From assembly GCA_029449245.1 (NCBI GenBank), contig JANATF010000004.1, positions 1,426,001-1,490,000 of the forward strand: a stretch of DNA of 64,000 nt. Reading direction: 5' to 3'. The notes under the pieces were generated by a model that was given only the letters and a program-made list of their open reading frames with translations, had not been told where the DNA came from and made no database searches. Positions within the stretch are counted from its first letter, which is position 1. Every line of letters starts with the position of its first letter. The DNA is from Mortierella alpina. Taxonomy: Eukaryota > Mortierellomycota > Mortierellomycetes > Mortierellales > Mortierellaceae. Both the position numbers and the translations under genes were made by a program. Below, in pieces: positions 9,557 to 20,928 of the stretch.

Positions 9557-11611
9557 ATGCGTCTTTTGACCATCCCCGTAGCCCTGACCCTGGCAGTCTT
9601 GGTCGCCGCATACCCAAGCCCGCAGCAATGGTCGGACTTTCAGGGGCAGCAACAGCATCCCATGATGCCTGTCGGTCCAATCCAGCCCACCCAGGGCTAT
9701 GCCCGATTCGACCAAGAGCAAGTCTTGCGCGTTGAAGTGTCCTCACTCGAAGAGCTCAAGATGCTAGAGGCCATTGTCGAGGTAACCAAAACAAAAAGAA
9801 AAAACTGAACACTTGCATGTGAACACTCCTTGAGGAGTGCGCAGAGGTTGAAGCTGACAAGATATTTCTTACTGTTCACTGAAATAACCCACCAGGACAG
9901 GAACCTTGACCTTTGGTCCAACCTGAGGATCGGTACTGTTGATGTCCGTATCCCGGCTTCAGAGTTTCACGCCTTCCAGTCCGAGGTCCCCTTACCTTAC
10001 ACGGTTATGATTCCCAACCTGCAGGACCTCGTCCCTGAACAACCGCCTGCCATGGCCTTACGTGCTCAGGGTAGCAACTGGAACTTCACGGACGATTCCT
10101 TCTGGCAAAGCTACCACGATTTTGCGACCCTCAACAACTTTACAGAGACAATGGTCCAGCAGTTTCCAGATTTGGTCAAGCGCACATCCTTGGGAAAGAC
10201 CTATGAAGGACGTGAGGTCTTTGGATTGACCATTCATGGATACAAGCGTCATGACGACGACGATGACGATGAAGACAGTGAGGACGAGGACACCATCGAT
10301 AAGGTGTATGACGAGGTCAAAGTTATTGCGACCTCGTGGTGGAAATGGTTGACGGGTCGCCCCTCCTCCAAGTCGTCTGCTTTCGCCAAGAAGCCCTCAA
10401 AGCCCAAGAAGCACCCAAAGGCCATCGTCATTCACGGTGGCCAGCACGCCAGAGGTAAATACTGGTTTATTGTGGAGAGCACACATGTACTTCTGCGGAT
10501 TTGTTCATACACCGTGAAAAGGGTACACTCCACACGTATTGCCCGAAGAAGAAAAGCAACCACCAGTTTGGCAAGCCTATACCTCCAATCCTTTCTTCGT
10601 ACTTACCGGCCGGCCCCCGCCATTTTTTTTTGCTTAGAATGGATTGGACCTGCCGTTGTTTCCTACATTGCCAAGGAGCTCATTCTCGGCTATGGTAACA
10701 ACAAAAAGATCACCCGGCTCGTGGACCAATTCGAGTTCACAATCGTCCCTGTTCTGAACGCGGATGGATACGCCTATACCTGGGAACACAACCGCATGTG
10801 GCGCAAGAACAGGCAGCCAACTTCTTTTCCTTTCTGCCCAGGCATTGTAAGTTGTGACAAGGACCTCGAGGGGGGTTTCTTTTATATGGCATTTATACTG
10901 CGGAATAGAACTATTGAATTGAATGATACACGAAGAATAACGGCTCTCTTCATGCACTTCTATTTTTTTTTTGAATCTTAAGGATCCTAACCGCAACTGG
11001 GGTTACCAGTGGAACAATGGTGGCAGCTCTAGCAACCCCTGCAGCGAAGCCTACCATGGACCTGCCGCCTTTGCAGCCAATGAACCGAAGATGGTGGCGG
11101 ACTATATTACAAAGAAGGACAATGTAGTCGCGTATATCGACTTCCATGCCTACTCACAGCTTTGGATGAGTCCCTTTGGCGGCGATTGCTCCAAGGTGCC
11201 CAAGGACAATGAGGACATTACGGAGGCCGGTCTGGGCGCAGCAAAGGCCTTGAAGGACGTTCATGGAAAGAAGTTTGCGGTTGGAAGCGTCTGCAATATT
11301 ATCTACCAGGCAAGCGGTGGATCTTTGGACTGGTAAGCAAACCTTTTGTGTGTGTGTTTTTTTTGGACTCTTTGTTTTTACCCGTTTTGATTCTGCCTTC
11401 TGATCCTATATGTTTATATGCTTGTTTTAGGACTTATGGCGTGGCTGGTGTGAAATACTCGTACGCTGTCGAACTTCGTGACACTGGTCGCCATGGTTTC
11501 ATTTTGCCAGAGGAAGAGATCTTGCCGTCGTCTGAAGAGACCTTTGCGGGAGTGTTGCATTTGGCCAATTTTATTCGCAAGCGTGAGAAACAGTGGGGAT
11601 ACATGGCTTGA
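9557..11611 (+). CDS. Secreted M14 metallocarboxypeptidase, carboxypeptidase A-type
   Basis: Join(9557..9781, 9896..10454, 10638..10846, 10983..11332, 11431..11611), 507 residues. A signal peptide ([20 protein letters not shown]) and an activation propeptide precede the catalytic domain, so the product is a secreted zymogen. All catalytic residues are visible: zinc ligands His259 and Glu262 (HAREW, split by intron 2) and His386 (IDFHAYS); Arg335 (DPNRNW) for the substrate carboxylate; the Tyr248 equivalent in IYQASGG; and Glu462 (ELRDTGRHG) as general base. The residue at the carboxypeptidase A position 255 is Leu (SLDW), predicting preference for hydrophobic C-terminal residues, not basic ones. 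An unusual insertion of about 50 residues, first Asp/Glu-rich and then Lys/Pro-rich, lies just before the zinc motif. It fits extracellular peptide scavenging. Confidence 0.9.
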
Positions 11612-11763
11612 ATGAAAAAAAAACTGCGATTCAACAAAATAACATGTAGAGTGTTCTCAACGCGTCTACAATTTTCTCCGCTTCCCTCAAGTTCGGTAGT
11701 TAAGAAGATCAGGCAACTTGATATATGTACAATGAGGAAGTTGAAACGTGATTTTTGAATATA

Positions 11764-13853
11764 TTACAAGGCTTTGTGGATTAGAATTCGCGGTGGGGGT
11801 GCCAAATAGTTGGTATCGATCATGGGTATAGTGGCACTACGTTGCCTTTCCTGATGTGGAGGGACAGTTAGAAGAGACTCTGCGGCAGAAGAATGGGGAG
11901 CTACCGTTGCTGCCACCTCAGGTCTAGACGGGGGCCTTTCTGAAGGCATCTGAGCTGAAGCAATCTTTGTGTCTGTTTTGGACGCTTGCATAGACTTGCT
12001 GGTGGCACTGCTGCTGCTTCGGCGATGCTGGAGTCGACTGCTGGCTGAACCATGTGTCGTATAATGTTGAGATTGAGCCATTTGTTGCTGCTGCTGCTGT
12101 TGCTGCTGTTGCTGACGACAATGCTGCGGCTGGTACTGTGCCATCATAGCCTGCTCCTTGTCCTCGAGGGCAGAGTCGCCTTGGAGAATCAGGTCCTTGA
12201 TCAGATTCGAACGGTGTTGTTTCTGGTATCTGTAGTCCTGGTGGTGACTGTGTTTGCTACCATGGTTAGCCAGCACCTGCGATGCTCCCTGTGCATAATG
12301 ATCTCGATGGATCGGCGAGATTGGTGGGAGTGACTCCAGCTGACAGTCCATGGAGTGGTGGCTACCGGTACTCTCTCGGGAAGACAATCGCTCAAGCAAA
12401 GGTAATTCAGGGACAGAGTCCTTGGGCATGGATTTTGTTCTACGGTTGCATGCGATTCCAGGGGTGGGAGACGTGGCGAGAGAGAACGACGGCGTGGCAC
12501 TGGCTGAATCCCGTCCGTTGCTGCCTCCGGTTATCAGTCCCAGCTCATGATCTGACCCCCGCCGACCTTCCCATGATGATTGACCAAAGCCCACTTTTGT
12601 CGGCGACGATGATGACGAAGATGCGGGAGATATGGGTGAGATGGGTGAGATGGGTGGAACAGGTGGTGTGGCTGCTGACTGCTGGTAATGATCTGGGGGG
12701 AGCAGGTGTGTCTTGACCCGCAGATGGCTCAACTTTTGTCCGATCTTTGAGGCAAATGACGCCGGCTTCGGTAAAGTGACTACGCCTGTGCTTGTTGCTT
12801 GATCCTTTTGCCCCAGACCCTGCCTGCCATACGCGGGGAGGTCGCCAAGCAAAGTGCCGCTATTGATGTCGTTCGAGACCTCTGACGCTTCAAGACTGTG
12901 CTCATGGCCCTCTGGCCTGTAGTCCAATGGATGGACCGGCCGATGCCCATGATCATGGTCCTCCACGATAACTGACGACTCGAATCCCTCGAACAGGTGT
13001 TTCTCCAGTTCTCGACCACGGCAAGCTGTAGTTGCGACCTCTGCTTGATAGGCGTCCATGTCCTTTGCGCCTCCTCTCTCACGGCCCGCACTCCTGCTCT
13101 TTTGTCCCATTGAAAACCACGACTGTCCTGCCGATGCTGCACTTCTATCGCCTCTGCCGCTCTCGCGTGTGCGCTGCCGATCAAACATGGATCCATGCTC
13201 TCCAGTCTTGGGAGGAGGCGTGGCTTTGTTTCTTCTCTTGCGGTAGACCATGAAGGACACGATCCCGACGGTTAGTAATGCAACAGCAATGAGCGCACTC
13301 GAGATGACTGCGGTCCTGGATGTTTTGGAAAGTGGCTGTGGATCATTGTTGTTCGGGTGTGCATGCGGAGTTGGGTATGTGCCATTGGGGTTGATGGATG
13401 GATTCGGGACAGGCGGCTTGGGGGCGCTGGGTGCTACGCTGTACACGCTGTTGGCCTCTGGGCCACCGCAGTCGTCAAAGGCGCTCTGGTCTTCTGGACA
13501 GGCGGTCGAACAGGCAGAGGCTGATGCATTGCCGTACTTGTTGCTGCAGTGATGCAAGAGGCAAAAGAGGCACGGTCAGTCAAATTAAGGGTGCTGGTGT
13601 GCAAGCAAAAGAACAGGGGCGATTCGATACAACGGCTCGCGAGACAGGCAGCCCGCTCTTACAAGGTGTCGCCGCATGTACAGATGGTCCTGTTGCGGAT
13701 GGCAGCGTACTTCCAGGTGCCGATGCTGCAGTGCGTGAAGCAGGCCTCGGCCCGAGCGATAATCGAAGGCGGCTCGCCCGTGAGATCAGGACTGTGGATG
13801 TTCTCGCGAAAGCAGCCAAGGTATGTCGGTTGGGTGTTCGGTGGTGGGGACAT
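11764..13853 (-). CDS. WSC-domain single-pass membrane protein (N-terminus unresolved)
   Basis: Two exons are clear: complement(11764..13543) and one ending at 13663 and reaching upstream to at least 13853; the intron 13544-13662 is GT-AG and joins as GDTF/NKYG. The joined part holds a WSC carbohydrate-binding domain (TYLGCFRE, KYAAI, CTCGDT, CSTACPEDQ, CGGPEANSVYSV). A Pro-rich stalk follows, then one transmembrane helix (SSALIAVALLTVGIVSFMVY) with a basic stop-transfer and a roughly 450-residue Ser-rich cytoplasmic tail containing polyGln. This is the architecture of Wsc-type cell-wall stress sensors, which signal to Rho1 through a Rom2 GEF; such a GEF lies 10 kb away. A signal peptide must be in an upstream exon that I could not place; the first Met in frame (13853) lies just before the WSC domain. 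Confidence 0.78.
12087..12118. repeat. CAG/CAA tract coding polyglutamine
   Basis: A trinucleotide tract (gctgctgctgttgctg on the plus strand) encodes about eleven consecutive Gln in the cytoplasmic tail of the WSC protein. Mixed CAG and CAA codons suggest it is fairly stable. Confidence 0.7.
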
Positions 13854-14853
13854 GAGACAGAGAGCGCTCGAGCGGTCCTTGCGATCTGTCGCTGTCTGCC
13901 GTTGGTCCGTTACTGCGCTGACGTGAGGAGGGGAATGCAGCAATAACGTGGTTCTCCTGGGGCAAGGGCGCTATGTCGCTACGTCGTGTCTCAGAGTGTC
14001 GTGCACGGGAGAGTCGCATTCGGTGGTGTTGACAGCCTAGCGGACACGTTGTTGAGGCAGGGAAGTGAGGGGGCCAGAGAGCAGGAGGGGTGGACGGGTG
14101 GAGTATGACAACGGTCAAAGGTGCGAGGACGAGGCCAGAGTGGGGGGTGGAGGCGAGGGGTGTGAAAAAGAAGGAGAGAAGAAGAGAGAGTGCGAAGCGC
14201 GAGAGGACCAGGAAAAGAGCTGGCAGAAACAGCAGGGACAGCGAGGAAACGGGACCAGGAGAGCAAGGGACTGAGACGACAGCGGGACGGCTGCAACACA
14301 CCCTGTCGCTGCTGCCAAAACAGGGCCAAGAGCACTCCCCGCACGTTTCTGCCTCTGCCTGTGTTTGAGTCCTCGGTGTGCGTGCTGGCGCTCTTTGCTG
14401 GCGTTCCTTGCTGGCGTTCTTTGCTGGCGTGCTTTGCGAGAGCTCGGTTCCTCGAGACAACATCTGTTTACGGTGGCCCTTCCTCAGCTTCCATCTGCGT
14501 TGCTTCTCGGTAACGTGCCTCTGCTGGCGGGCCATCGACGACAAATCCCGGTAAATGAAAAAAATAGAAATTCCCGTCGTTCCTCAAACTTGGGCCCCCT
14601 CTGCAGGGATCGGTTTAAAAATACCGTGCTCGAATACTTTGTTCCTGCCTGCATCGTATTAATACACTAGAGGCTGCTGGGACGTACATGTACTTCTTCC
14701 TTCTTCCACCACAAGGCACCTCGCGGCCGGAACACACCCCAGTTCTGTCTCCAGAGCACTCGAGATACTCTCGCACCTCAATGCTTTCCATTGCAAAACG
14801 GCGTCATTGCTGGTCCGTGCTGCCAGAGAAAAACCAAAAAGGATTTATTTTAT
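13854..14853. other. Upstream region of the WSC gene and 3' flank of RAD4
   Basis: This stretch probably contains the unresolved first exon of the WSC protein. Possible starts on the minus strand are at 14344 (MRGVLLALFW) and 14318, but no donor-acceptor pair joins them convincingly to the WSC exon. A tandem GCTGGCGTTCTTT-like repeat lies at about 14386-14430. Confidence 0.4.
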
Positions 14854-17800
14854 TCAGTCCATCATGAAACCGCCGCCTGTATCCATCTGGCTGTCGCTCT
14901 CGCGTGCCTCCTCCTGGCCAAGTGGTGGTATGCCTCTCCCACTGCCACTGGCCCTCCTCTCTAATTCACTGCCCTTTTCATTACCGCCGTCATTGCCAGC
15001 ATCGTTCCGTGTCTCGGAGTCGCTCTCGTTGTCGTCTGGAGCCCAGCTGTCCTTATCGTTCTCCTCTCCATACTCCTCCAGCAATCTGGAGCGCATCATC
15101 ACACCTCGGATCAGCTTGCGCCACCGCCTCAAAATTTCGCCCTTCTTCCGCTTCAGCGCTTCTTGGTCAGCATGGTGGGCTACCTCATGGTAGGCATCCA
15201 TCACCAGCTCTGCGCACTCCGCCGGGACGATAATGCCCTGCACCACAGGGACGGATCTTCTAGACTGAAATTCAAATCCAGTCTATTGGATGCACAAAAA
15301 AAGAAGTTATGCACATCGATAACATTATGCAGTGTGTCAGAAGAGGAGCCAGATATCAAGTGAGGCGATAGCTGCATAAAGCTCAATTGCTCGCGTCTTA
15401 CCACTGCCTCCACATAGTCCACGCCCAGCTGTCTTGCTACTCGGCCAATGTTCCTGCCTGGATGATATACGAAGTAAACAAAGGCGTCAGGATCAACCAA
15501 TATGCATGGTACAACAATCAATGACTTGGGATAAAAGCCGCTAAAGCGTTACCTTTGAGATGTTTGCCTCCAATGGGCACCATGGCGGGCGTAAAGACAT
15601 CCTGTCGCCCATACTGATTCCGGGGAACCTTTCCATCAACTACCCATGGCGGTTGATATGGCTCAGTCTGCCACTCTCCAAACAGTGCGATTAGATCGCC
15701 ATCACCAGCATCTGATGTGTTCTCGCTCTGAGTGTCCTGCTCTACATCCTGACTATCGTCATTGTTAAACGAGCCCTTGTCGCTCGTGCCATCGCCTGAG
15801 AGTTTGGCCTGTTGCTTCAAGCGCATCTGATGAATGGTCGCGGGACGCGATTTGACCCATTTGATAGGGGTGACCCCGTGGCTTTTGACTGTCCGCGCTC
15901 GCTTCAGCCAATTTTCCTTTGATCTGACGTGTTTAACGCAGCTCCGAGGATAGATCGCCTCGCCACGAATATGGCCCAGAACCGGTAATCGCGGGTACAG
16001 CACTTCTGTTTTCTTGAGATGGCGCTCCAGGGCGTAACTAAAGGTGTGCAGCAGGGCATCAGCAAACAAGTCATCATACGGCTATAGTCCCTCGCACGTA
16101 TTCGCTCGCGATGGGAGATGTTCGCTTACATCGGATGGTTGTTGAAATCCGCCAGCTTGGTCGGCATTCGTTCCGAGACCTCTGCTTGAAGCAGTTCGGC
16201 TTCTTCGAGATCCTCTTCTGAAGAGGGGAGGGGATTCATGAGGCCAGCTATAGTGTGCGCCCACCAGTTAAAGCCGCCTGGTCCTGCAGGCTGAACCCGT
16301 AACTTCTTGGTAGCTCCACCCCACTGACTGGTATACCTTCTAGTCACATCGGTCACATAGTTATCTGGGTCCATGGGGTCTCAATTAGATGTGGAACGAA
16401 TCTCGGAACATACTTTGACTGTCTTGTAATGTGTGAATCCCTTTGTAAACAGGAGCGTCTTACCCTCATCAAAAGCGACAACGTATGCCAGAGTGTTACT
16501 TAAGCACGAATTGGGTGGGTGCATTTTCAGCGGGCTGTTGACAAAGCCTCGAACCGGATCAATTGTGACCCATTTCTGACTTAGTGTTGAATAAACCTCT
16601 GTCCAGAAGACGGGCGGATCTAGATTTAGCGAATAACACAGTGGAAGACGGTCAAATCCTTGGCTTGTAGTGTCTTGTGATATCACTAGCATTGCCTCTT
16701 CATACCTGCTTGCTTGTGGCTGGCTGGGACTTTTGAAGGTCCTGGTCGCTTATTTTGCCGATGAGGTGTCGGTATCACCACACGAGAGCCTCGAGTCGTA
16801 TCATCATCATCCAGCTCTACTTCCTTTTTCCGTTTTCCTTTCCCTTTTGCTTTAGATGGCGTTATGGTGGATGACTCTGCCTCAATACCGACTGCAGCCG
16901 ATGCCTCTTCCTTGGGAAGCGTGCACTTGAACGAGCAGGCCTGTAGAGACTCGATTAACCGTGCTTTCAATCCAAGTGCACGGCAGATTCCTGTAAACAA
17001 TTGCGCGCACACGTCGCTAGATCCACTCCGATTCAAAAGTTTACGCTGCAGATTCTTGCGTTTCTTTACACATTCCTCGTTAGTGACAGGAATCGCGGCC
17101 TATGCACCAGTTGAAAAGTTAGTATGGCTTCCTAGAAATGCTTTTTTTTGCACCTGCGAAAGTCAGCTCCTGATCCCACTCACCTCTACACCGACGAGGT
17201 CGATATCCATATATTCACGATGCTGTATTCCAGGCCCAGTCACAACGAACGAATCTCTCCACCAGAGCGCAAGGACTTGCAATGCATTCACTTCCCGTAT
17301 CGCATTGCTATAGGTTGTTTGGATGGATTCAACGATGTGGGAGGGTACCAGTGACAGTGCCACGGATCGAAACTTCGCGTGATTGATCCAGCTATTTCGC
17401 AGGCGGCCATTAGCGATCAGACATAAAAGATGAGTCTGGTGTATCAACACACGGATCATCCTCTCCTCTTTTGTAATTCCACGGCCAGGCTTTCTAAAAC
17501 AGAGAAAGGACAGGGGGTCAATTCAATTTCATCCGCTTTTCAACACATGCTGTTCAGGGTGAGATCCTGAATTAGCCTTACTTCTTGACTTCTTTCAGGG
17601 GTTTATCAAAGACAATCTCCACGGCATTGTACTGCCAAGGACCAGAGGGCTCCTCGTCTTCTTCAAGCTGTTCCTCATCATCATCCATCCCGTCCTCCCG
17701 CTCAAGAGCTACAACGTTTCCGCATCAAGTTTTGCGTTAGTTTGCAAATCTCGACCTCTCCCTTTGTCTAAACTCAATACTCGCCACAACGTACCTGGGA

Positions 17801-18341
17801 CGGACACTTCCTCCCAATCGATGTCATCATCATCACCGCTTTCAAGATCCTCGCCGATCTCAGATTCTGCCTTGTACTCGGATGGAGCAACATCGCTCTC
17901 CATATCGTCGTTTGTGTCGATTTTGACATTGAGAGGCCTTGGCGACACATCTTGTTCCGTCTTGATGTGTTTTCTAGTGTTATGGTTGGCTGAGGATTCC
18001 TCCAAGGAATGTTTTTTTGTGTTTCCACCCCTGCTCCTGCTCCTACTCCTGCTTGCTACTGCTGTGTTGGATGGTGCCCCGTCTACAGATGCCTGAAAGT
18101 CGTCATCCTCCGACATATCCCCGTCGCTCTCCACTTTCGGTGTTGGAAAATTGGTGGCGTCTGCCGTCGAATGTTGTTGAAGATGGCTAGCACTGCTGCT
18201 AGCCACGGAATGCAGACTTGCAGACGGGGCGTGGCGTGTATTTTTCCTGCGTGGTGCGCAAGAGGGTGTCGGAGTGGTGCCGTTTGCACCCGAGTCCTGA
18301 TCTCGATTCAAAGAACCATTCTTCTTGGTTCGTGGTGCCAT
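14854..18341 (-). CDS. RAD4: DNA damage recognition protein Rad4/XPC
   Basis: Join complement(14854..15282, 15402..15457, 15553..16037, 16130..16379, 16464..16658, 16706..17099, 17184..17493, 17582..17708, 17795..18341), 930 residues. Every junction is GT-AG and in phase. The protein initiates global nucleotide excision repair by binding distorted DNA, with a Rad23 partner. The first 200 residues are disordered and acidic/basic. The transglutaminase-like fold spans about 225-535 (VCAQLFTGICRALGLKARLI, then DNYVTDVTRRY). BHD1 starts near 600 (DFNNHPIYALERHLKK). BHD2 contains the WVKSRPA and LFGEWQTEPYQPP segments. BHD3 spans about 735-815 (GRNIGRVARQLGVDYVEAV, then TGFEFQSRR across an intron). 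The C-terminus is acidic. The start at 18341 (MAPRTKK) is the first Met giving an ordinary nuclear basic N-terminus. Confidence 0.93.
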
Positions 18342-18909
18342 GGCAAAACGGGAAAGGGGTGTGGAATGAGCATGGAGGCAAAAATTCAAGTCGGCTGGCC
18401 GAGACTGGTTCGACTCAACTCGTTCAGTGACTGCGGGGAGATGTGGGACTTTCATGCGCCGTGCAACCTGCAAACCCCTTCGCAGCTGAGATAGCGAGCA
18501 AAGTACTGTGTCTCTTTAGTGGATCTATTAAGTGCCGACAAGTTTGTCCGTGTGGACCCATATTCTCCTTCTCACTTTCAAGAATATGCCAAAACACACT
18601 CCATACTTGAGAACCGCTGAAGAGGGTGTACTGAAGAGGGTGTACTGAAGAGGGTGTATTGCGATGTATGATCTGATCGTGTTCTTGACCACTGTGCTTT
18701 AAAATCTCAACACGACCTCTCACTCCTACAAACAAGTATTGAAAAACGCAGCTTGCGCTTTCGCGCTTCTCTTAGTGTCCATGACCGCTAGTGGCTAAAG
18801 GATACTGACACACCGAGATTGGAGTTCTCTTGGAAGTTTCGCAGAATGTATGAGTTTTCACTGCCTTTGTTCTAATCAGAGAAACAACTTGTCCCTGCAG
18901 CTTGGTTTG
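18342..18909. promoter_or_regulatory. Divergent intergenic region between RAD4 and a secreted-protein gene
   Basis: About 630 bp separate the RAD4 start (-) and the next gene's start at 18970 (+), so both promoters share this stretch. It contains three perfect 14-bp tandem copies at 18617-18658. No other gene is seen here. Confidence 0.5.
18617..18658. repeat. Three perfect tandem copies of a 14-bp unit
   Basis: The unit is CTGAAGAGGGTGTA, at 18617-18630, 18631-18644 and 18645-18658. It lies in the shared upstream region of RAD4 and the small secreted protein, outside coding sequence. Confidence 0.85.
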
Positions 18910-18917
18910 TATAAAAG
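18910..18917 (+). promoter_or_regulatory. TATA box of the small secreted-protein gene
   Basis: TATAAAAG sits 60 bp upstream of the ATG at 18970, a normal position for a strongly expressed fungal gene with a short 5' leader. Confidence 0.6.
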
Positions 18918-18969
18918 GCCAGTACAGCCCACTGTCCATGTAATACATCTTCATCATACGGCTCCCGAA

Positions 18970-19239
18970 ATGCGCTCAGCTACCCTTGCTCTCCAAGCTC
19001 TCACTATTCTAATCAGTGCGCGAACCGTCCTCACACATACTACAGATACGATGAGTAGTGGCCTCAACTCGAGTAGCGTCAATTCGACCAAGCAGGAGTG
19101 CCTCGCTCGTTGCGAGGAAGCCAGAAGCAATAATGTCAAACTTTGCATCTTTCATCCAACTCACGCAGCCCACCAGAGCTGCATTGTGGGTGTAGATGGA
19201 AAATACAACGCGAGCATGGGAGCCTGTGTGTCTTCTTAA
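18970..19239 (+). CDS. Small secreted protein, 89 residues
   Basis: An intronless ORF with a good TATA box 60 bp upstream. The start at 18970 is chosen because it opens a signal peptide (MRSATLALQALTILISARTVL); in-frame codons upstream of it lie across or before the TATA box. The mature chain is short and Ser/Asn-rich, then has five cysteines (ECLARC, KLC, QSC, GAC), an odd number that leaves one unpaired or available for dimerisation. I recognise no family. Effector-like or surface roles are guesses from size and secretion only. It is not obviously related to the six-Cys protein at 1202-1582. Confidence 0.65.
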   Translation: MRSATLALQALTILISARTVLTHTTDTMSSGLNSSSVNSTKQECLARCEEARSNNVKLCIFHPTHAAHQSCIVGVDGKYNASMGACVSS

Positions 19240-19547
19240 GACCTCGACTTGGCATTGTGTCAAGGATGGAGCAGATAGGGTGGTAGGGTTGTAGGCCAAG
19301 ATCAAGAATAAAACAGGCGGCCAGGGCAACATCCTAAGGAGAGCGGGAATCGATGTCTTGTCGTCCCAAATCTCAACCACCCACAGCATGACCATCCTCA
19401 GTATTGCCAAAGCCAAGACACCTATTGGCACTTGAACAGGCAGTGGCCTACTTTCGGTCCGCGAGTTTCGAGTCGCCGTGAAGATAACAATTGAAATGGG
19501 AGATGATTTATGTGAAGATATATGCAAATGCGGAGGCTGATAATAAT
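19240..19547. other. Convergent 3' flanks, no gene seen
   Basis: This stretch of about 300 bp lies between the stop of the small secreted protein (+) and the stop of the first NAD(P)-binding gene (-). An open frame on the minus strand (19009-19527) overlaps the secreted protein and has no features of its own. Confidence 0.5.
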
Positions 19548-20366
19548 CTAGTTGGTGAGAGTGATGCTCTGGCCGAATCGGCTCTCGCCGCCAGTCTTGA
19601 CGATCTGCTCAAAGATCCACTCGCCCACGTCGGCTCTGTGGATCGTGTATCCAATGGCAGGCTTGTCCTCAACGCCAACCTTCAGTTTCTGCCATCCCTT
19701 GCCTCCCTTGATGCTGCTATCGCCTGTCAGCAGACTGGGTCGGATCTTGATAGCGCCTCGGAACACCCGTGCGGACTCATCGGGGAGAGCACTGTCTTCA
19801 GTGAGGATTCTCTCCATCTCCTTCTTGTCCTTGTGCGGGTCTGCGAGAGCTACGTGGTAGAGTGTTTGAAAGCCAAAGGGAACGTCTTCACACACGTCCG
19901 AAACACCCGTGGTGGAGATGACGGTGATGGAGGGCTTGTGCTGTGCTGTTGAGGGCTGCTCCACATAGATCTCGCGAAGGGCTTGCACGATGTTTGTGGT
20001 TGCGGTGGCACAAATGTTGGGGTTGTCGATGGTCACAGGGCGCTTCAGAGACCATTGCATCTGAGGAGTACCGCCGATTCCCGAGATGATCTGTGACGCG
20101 ATAGCGGGAGTGGTACTCTTGGTAGAGAGGAGGACGTTCTTGATGGCGGCAATGTCTGCAATGTCGCCCTTGACCACCGTCAGCTGTGCATCGATAATGG
20201 TCTGGCTGACACCCTGCGCAAGAAGCATGTCTGTGAGCTTGGAGGGTGTGCGAGCAAGTGCTGTTGCATGGAGTCCAGCATTGAGGGTGTGGACGAGACA
20301 GGCATTTGTGCATCCACCGGTGGCACCGAAGAAAGCAACAAAGTTGTTGTTCAGAGTCGAAGTCAT
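19548..20366 (-). CDS. NAD(P)-binding Rossmann protein, NmrA-like/atypical SDR (copy 1)
   Basis: An intronless 272-residue protein. The N-terminus is a dinucleotide-binding Rossmann motif (FVAFFGATGGCTNACLVHTL) followed by the basic segment ALARTPSKL, which in this fold usually marks NADP(H) preference. The remainder is the size of NmrA-like or atypical short-chain dehydrogenases (NAD(P)-binding domain 10 type). No YxxxK catalytic pair is obvious, so it may be a sensor or isomerase/reductase-like protein. It is almost identical to the divergent gene at 21335-22153: four residues differ of 272 (Asn8, Thr189, Thr241 and Ile268 here). Its own TATA box lies about 160 bp upstream. No signal peptide is present, so it is cytosolic. 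Confidence 0.85.
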   Translation of the reverse strand: MTSTLNNNFVAFFGATGGCTNACLVHTLNAGLHATALARTPSKLTDMLLAQGVSQTIIDAQLTVVKGDIADIAAIKNVLLSTKSTTPAIASQIISGIGGTPQMQWSLKRPVTIDNPNICATATTNIVQALREIYVEQPSTAQHKPSITVISTTGVSDVCEDVPFGFQTLYHVALADPHKDKKEMERILTEDSALPDESARVFRGAIKIRPSLLTGDSSIKGGKGWQKLKVGVEDKPAIGYTIHRADVGEWIFEQIVKTGGESRFGQSITLTN

Positions 20367-20524
20367 GTTGTATAATGCTATCCGTGTATGAAGAGGATGC
20401 GGTTTGGGGCTAAGCGAGTATTATGTTGGTGTTGTTGTTGAAGCTGCTGTTTGAGTTGCTGAAAGGCGCCGAAGAGTTCTTGAGAGTGAGATGAGGAAAA
20501 CTTTTTTTTGCTGTTGATAGGTAT

Positions 20525-20535
20525 CCCTTTTATAG
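20525..20535 (-). promoter_or_regulatory. TATA box, copy 1
   Basis: CTATAAAAGGG on the minus strand, about 160 bp before the ATG at 20366. It occupies the same relative place as the copy 2 TATA box. Confidence 0.65.
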
Positions 20536-20799
20536 TTCGAATTTGCGCGGCGTTGTCAACCAAGTTATTCGATTGCGTGGAGTGTGCACGTAACCTAATG
20601 TGCAATCTTGGCGCGCTGAGCACAAAGTTTTCCTTCTCAAACCCCTGCATTGTACTGTGTGATCTCCACATCCTAGTAAACCTTCTGTCGCCAGCTGTAA
20701 GCAACTTGACGACCTAGACCCTGTGTCAAGCATCAGGCCATTAAACACTGCTTCAGACTCAATGGCAATCAGATCTTAGTACCGCGTCGTGTCGCCTTC

Positions 20800-20928
20800 A
20801 GCAACAGGAGACCATTTATGTCGAAGACACAACTCGAACTCGATGTCAATGCCTCCAGGACTGGAGGTGATATGGCTGAGCAACAGGAGACCAGGTATGT
20901 CAAAGACACAACTCGATGTCAAACTGAC
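20800..20928. repeat. Imperfect direct repeat of about 50 bp, period 79 bp
   Basis: The units begin AGCAACAGGAGACCA at 20800 and 20879. Both continue through TATGTC and AAGACACAACTCGA to TGTCAA; the second unit lacks six bases near its end. The repeat lies mid-way in the spacer between the two divergent genes. Confidence 0.8.

Noticed and set aside
13991-14344. MRGVLLALFW start as the signal-peptide exon of the WSC protein
   Set aside because: No donor-acceptor pair links it in phase to the WSC exon, and the following residues are low-complexity; kept only as a possibility.
18408-18418. GGTTCGACTC, a second B-box-like sequence upstream of RAD4
   Set aside because: Neither strand gives a cloverleaf; the T-stem does not pair.
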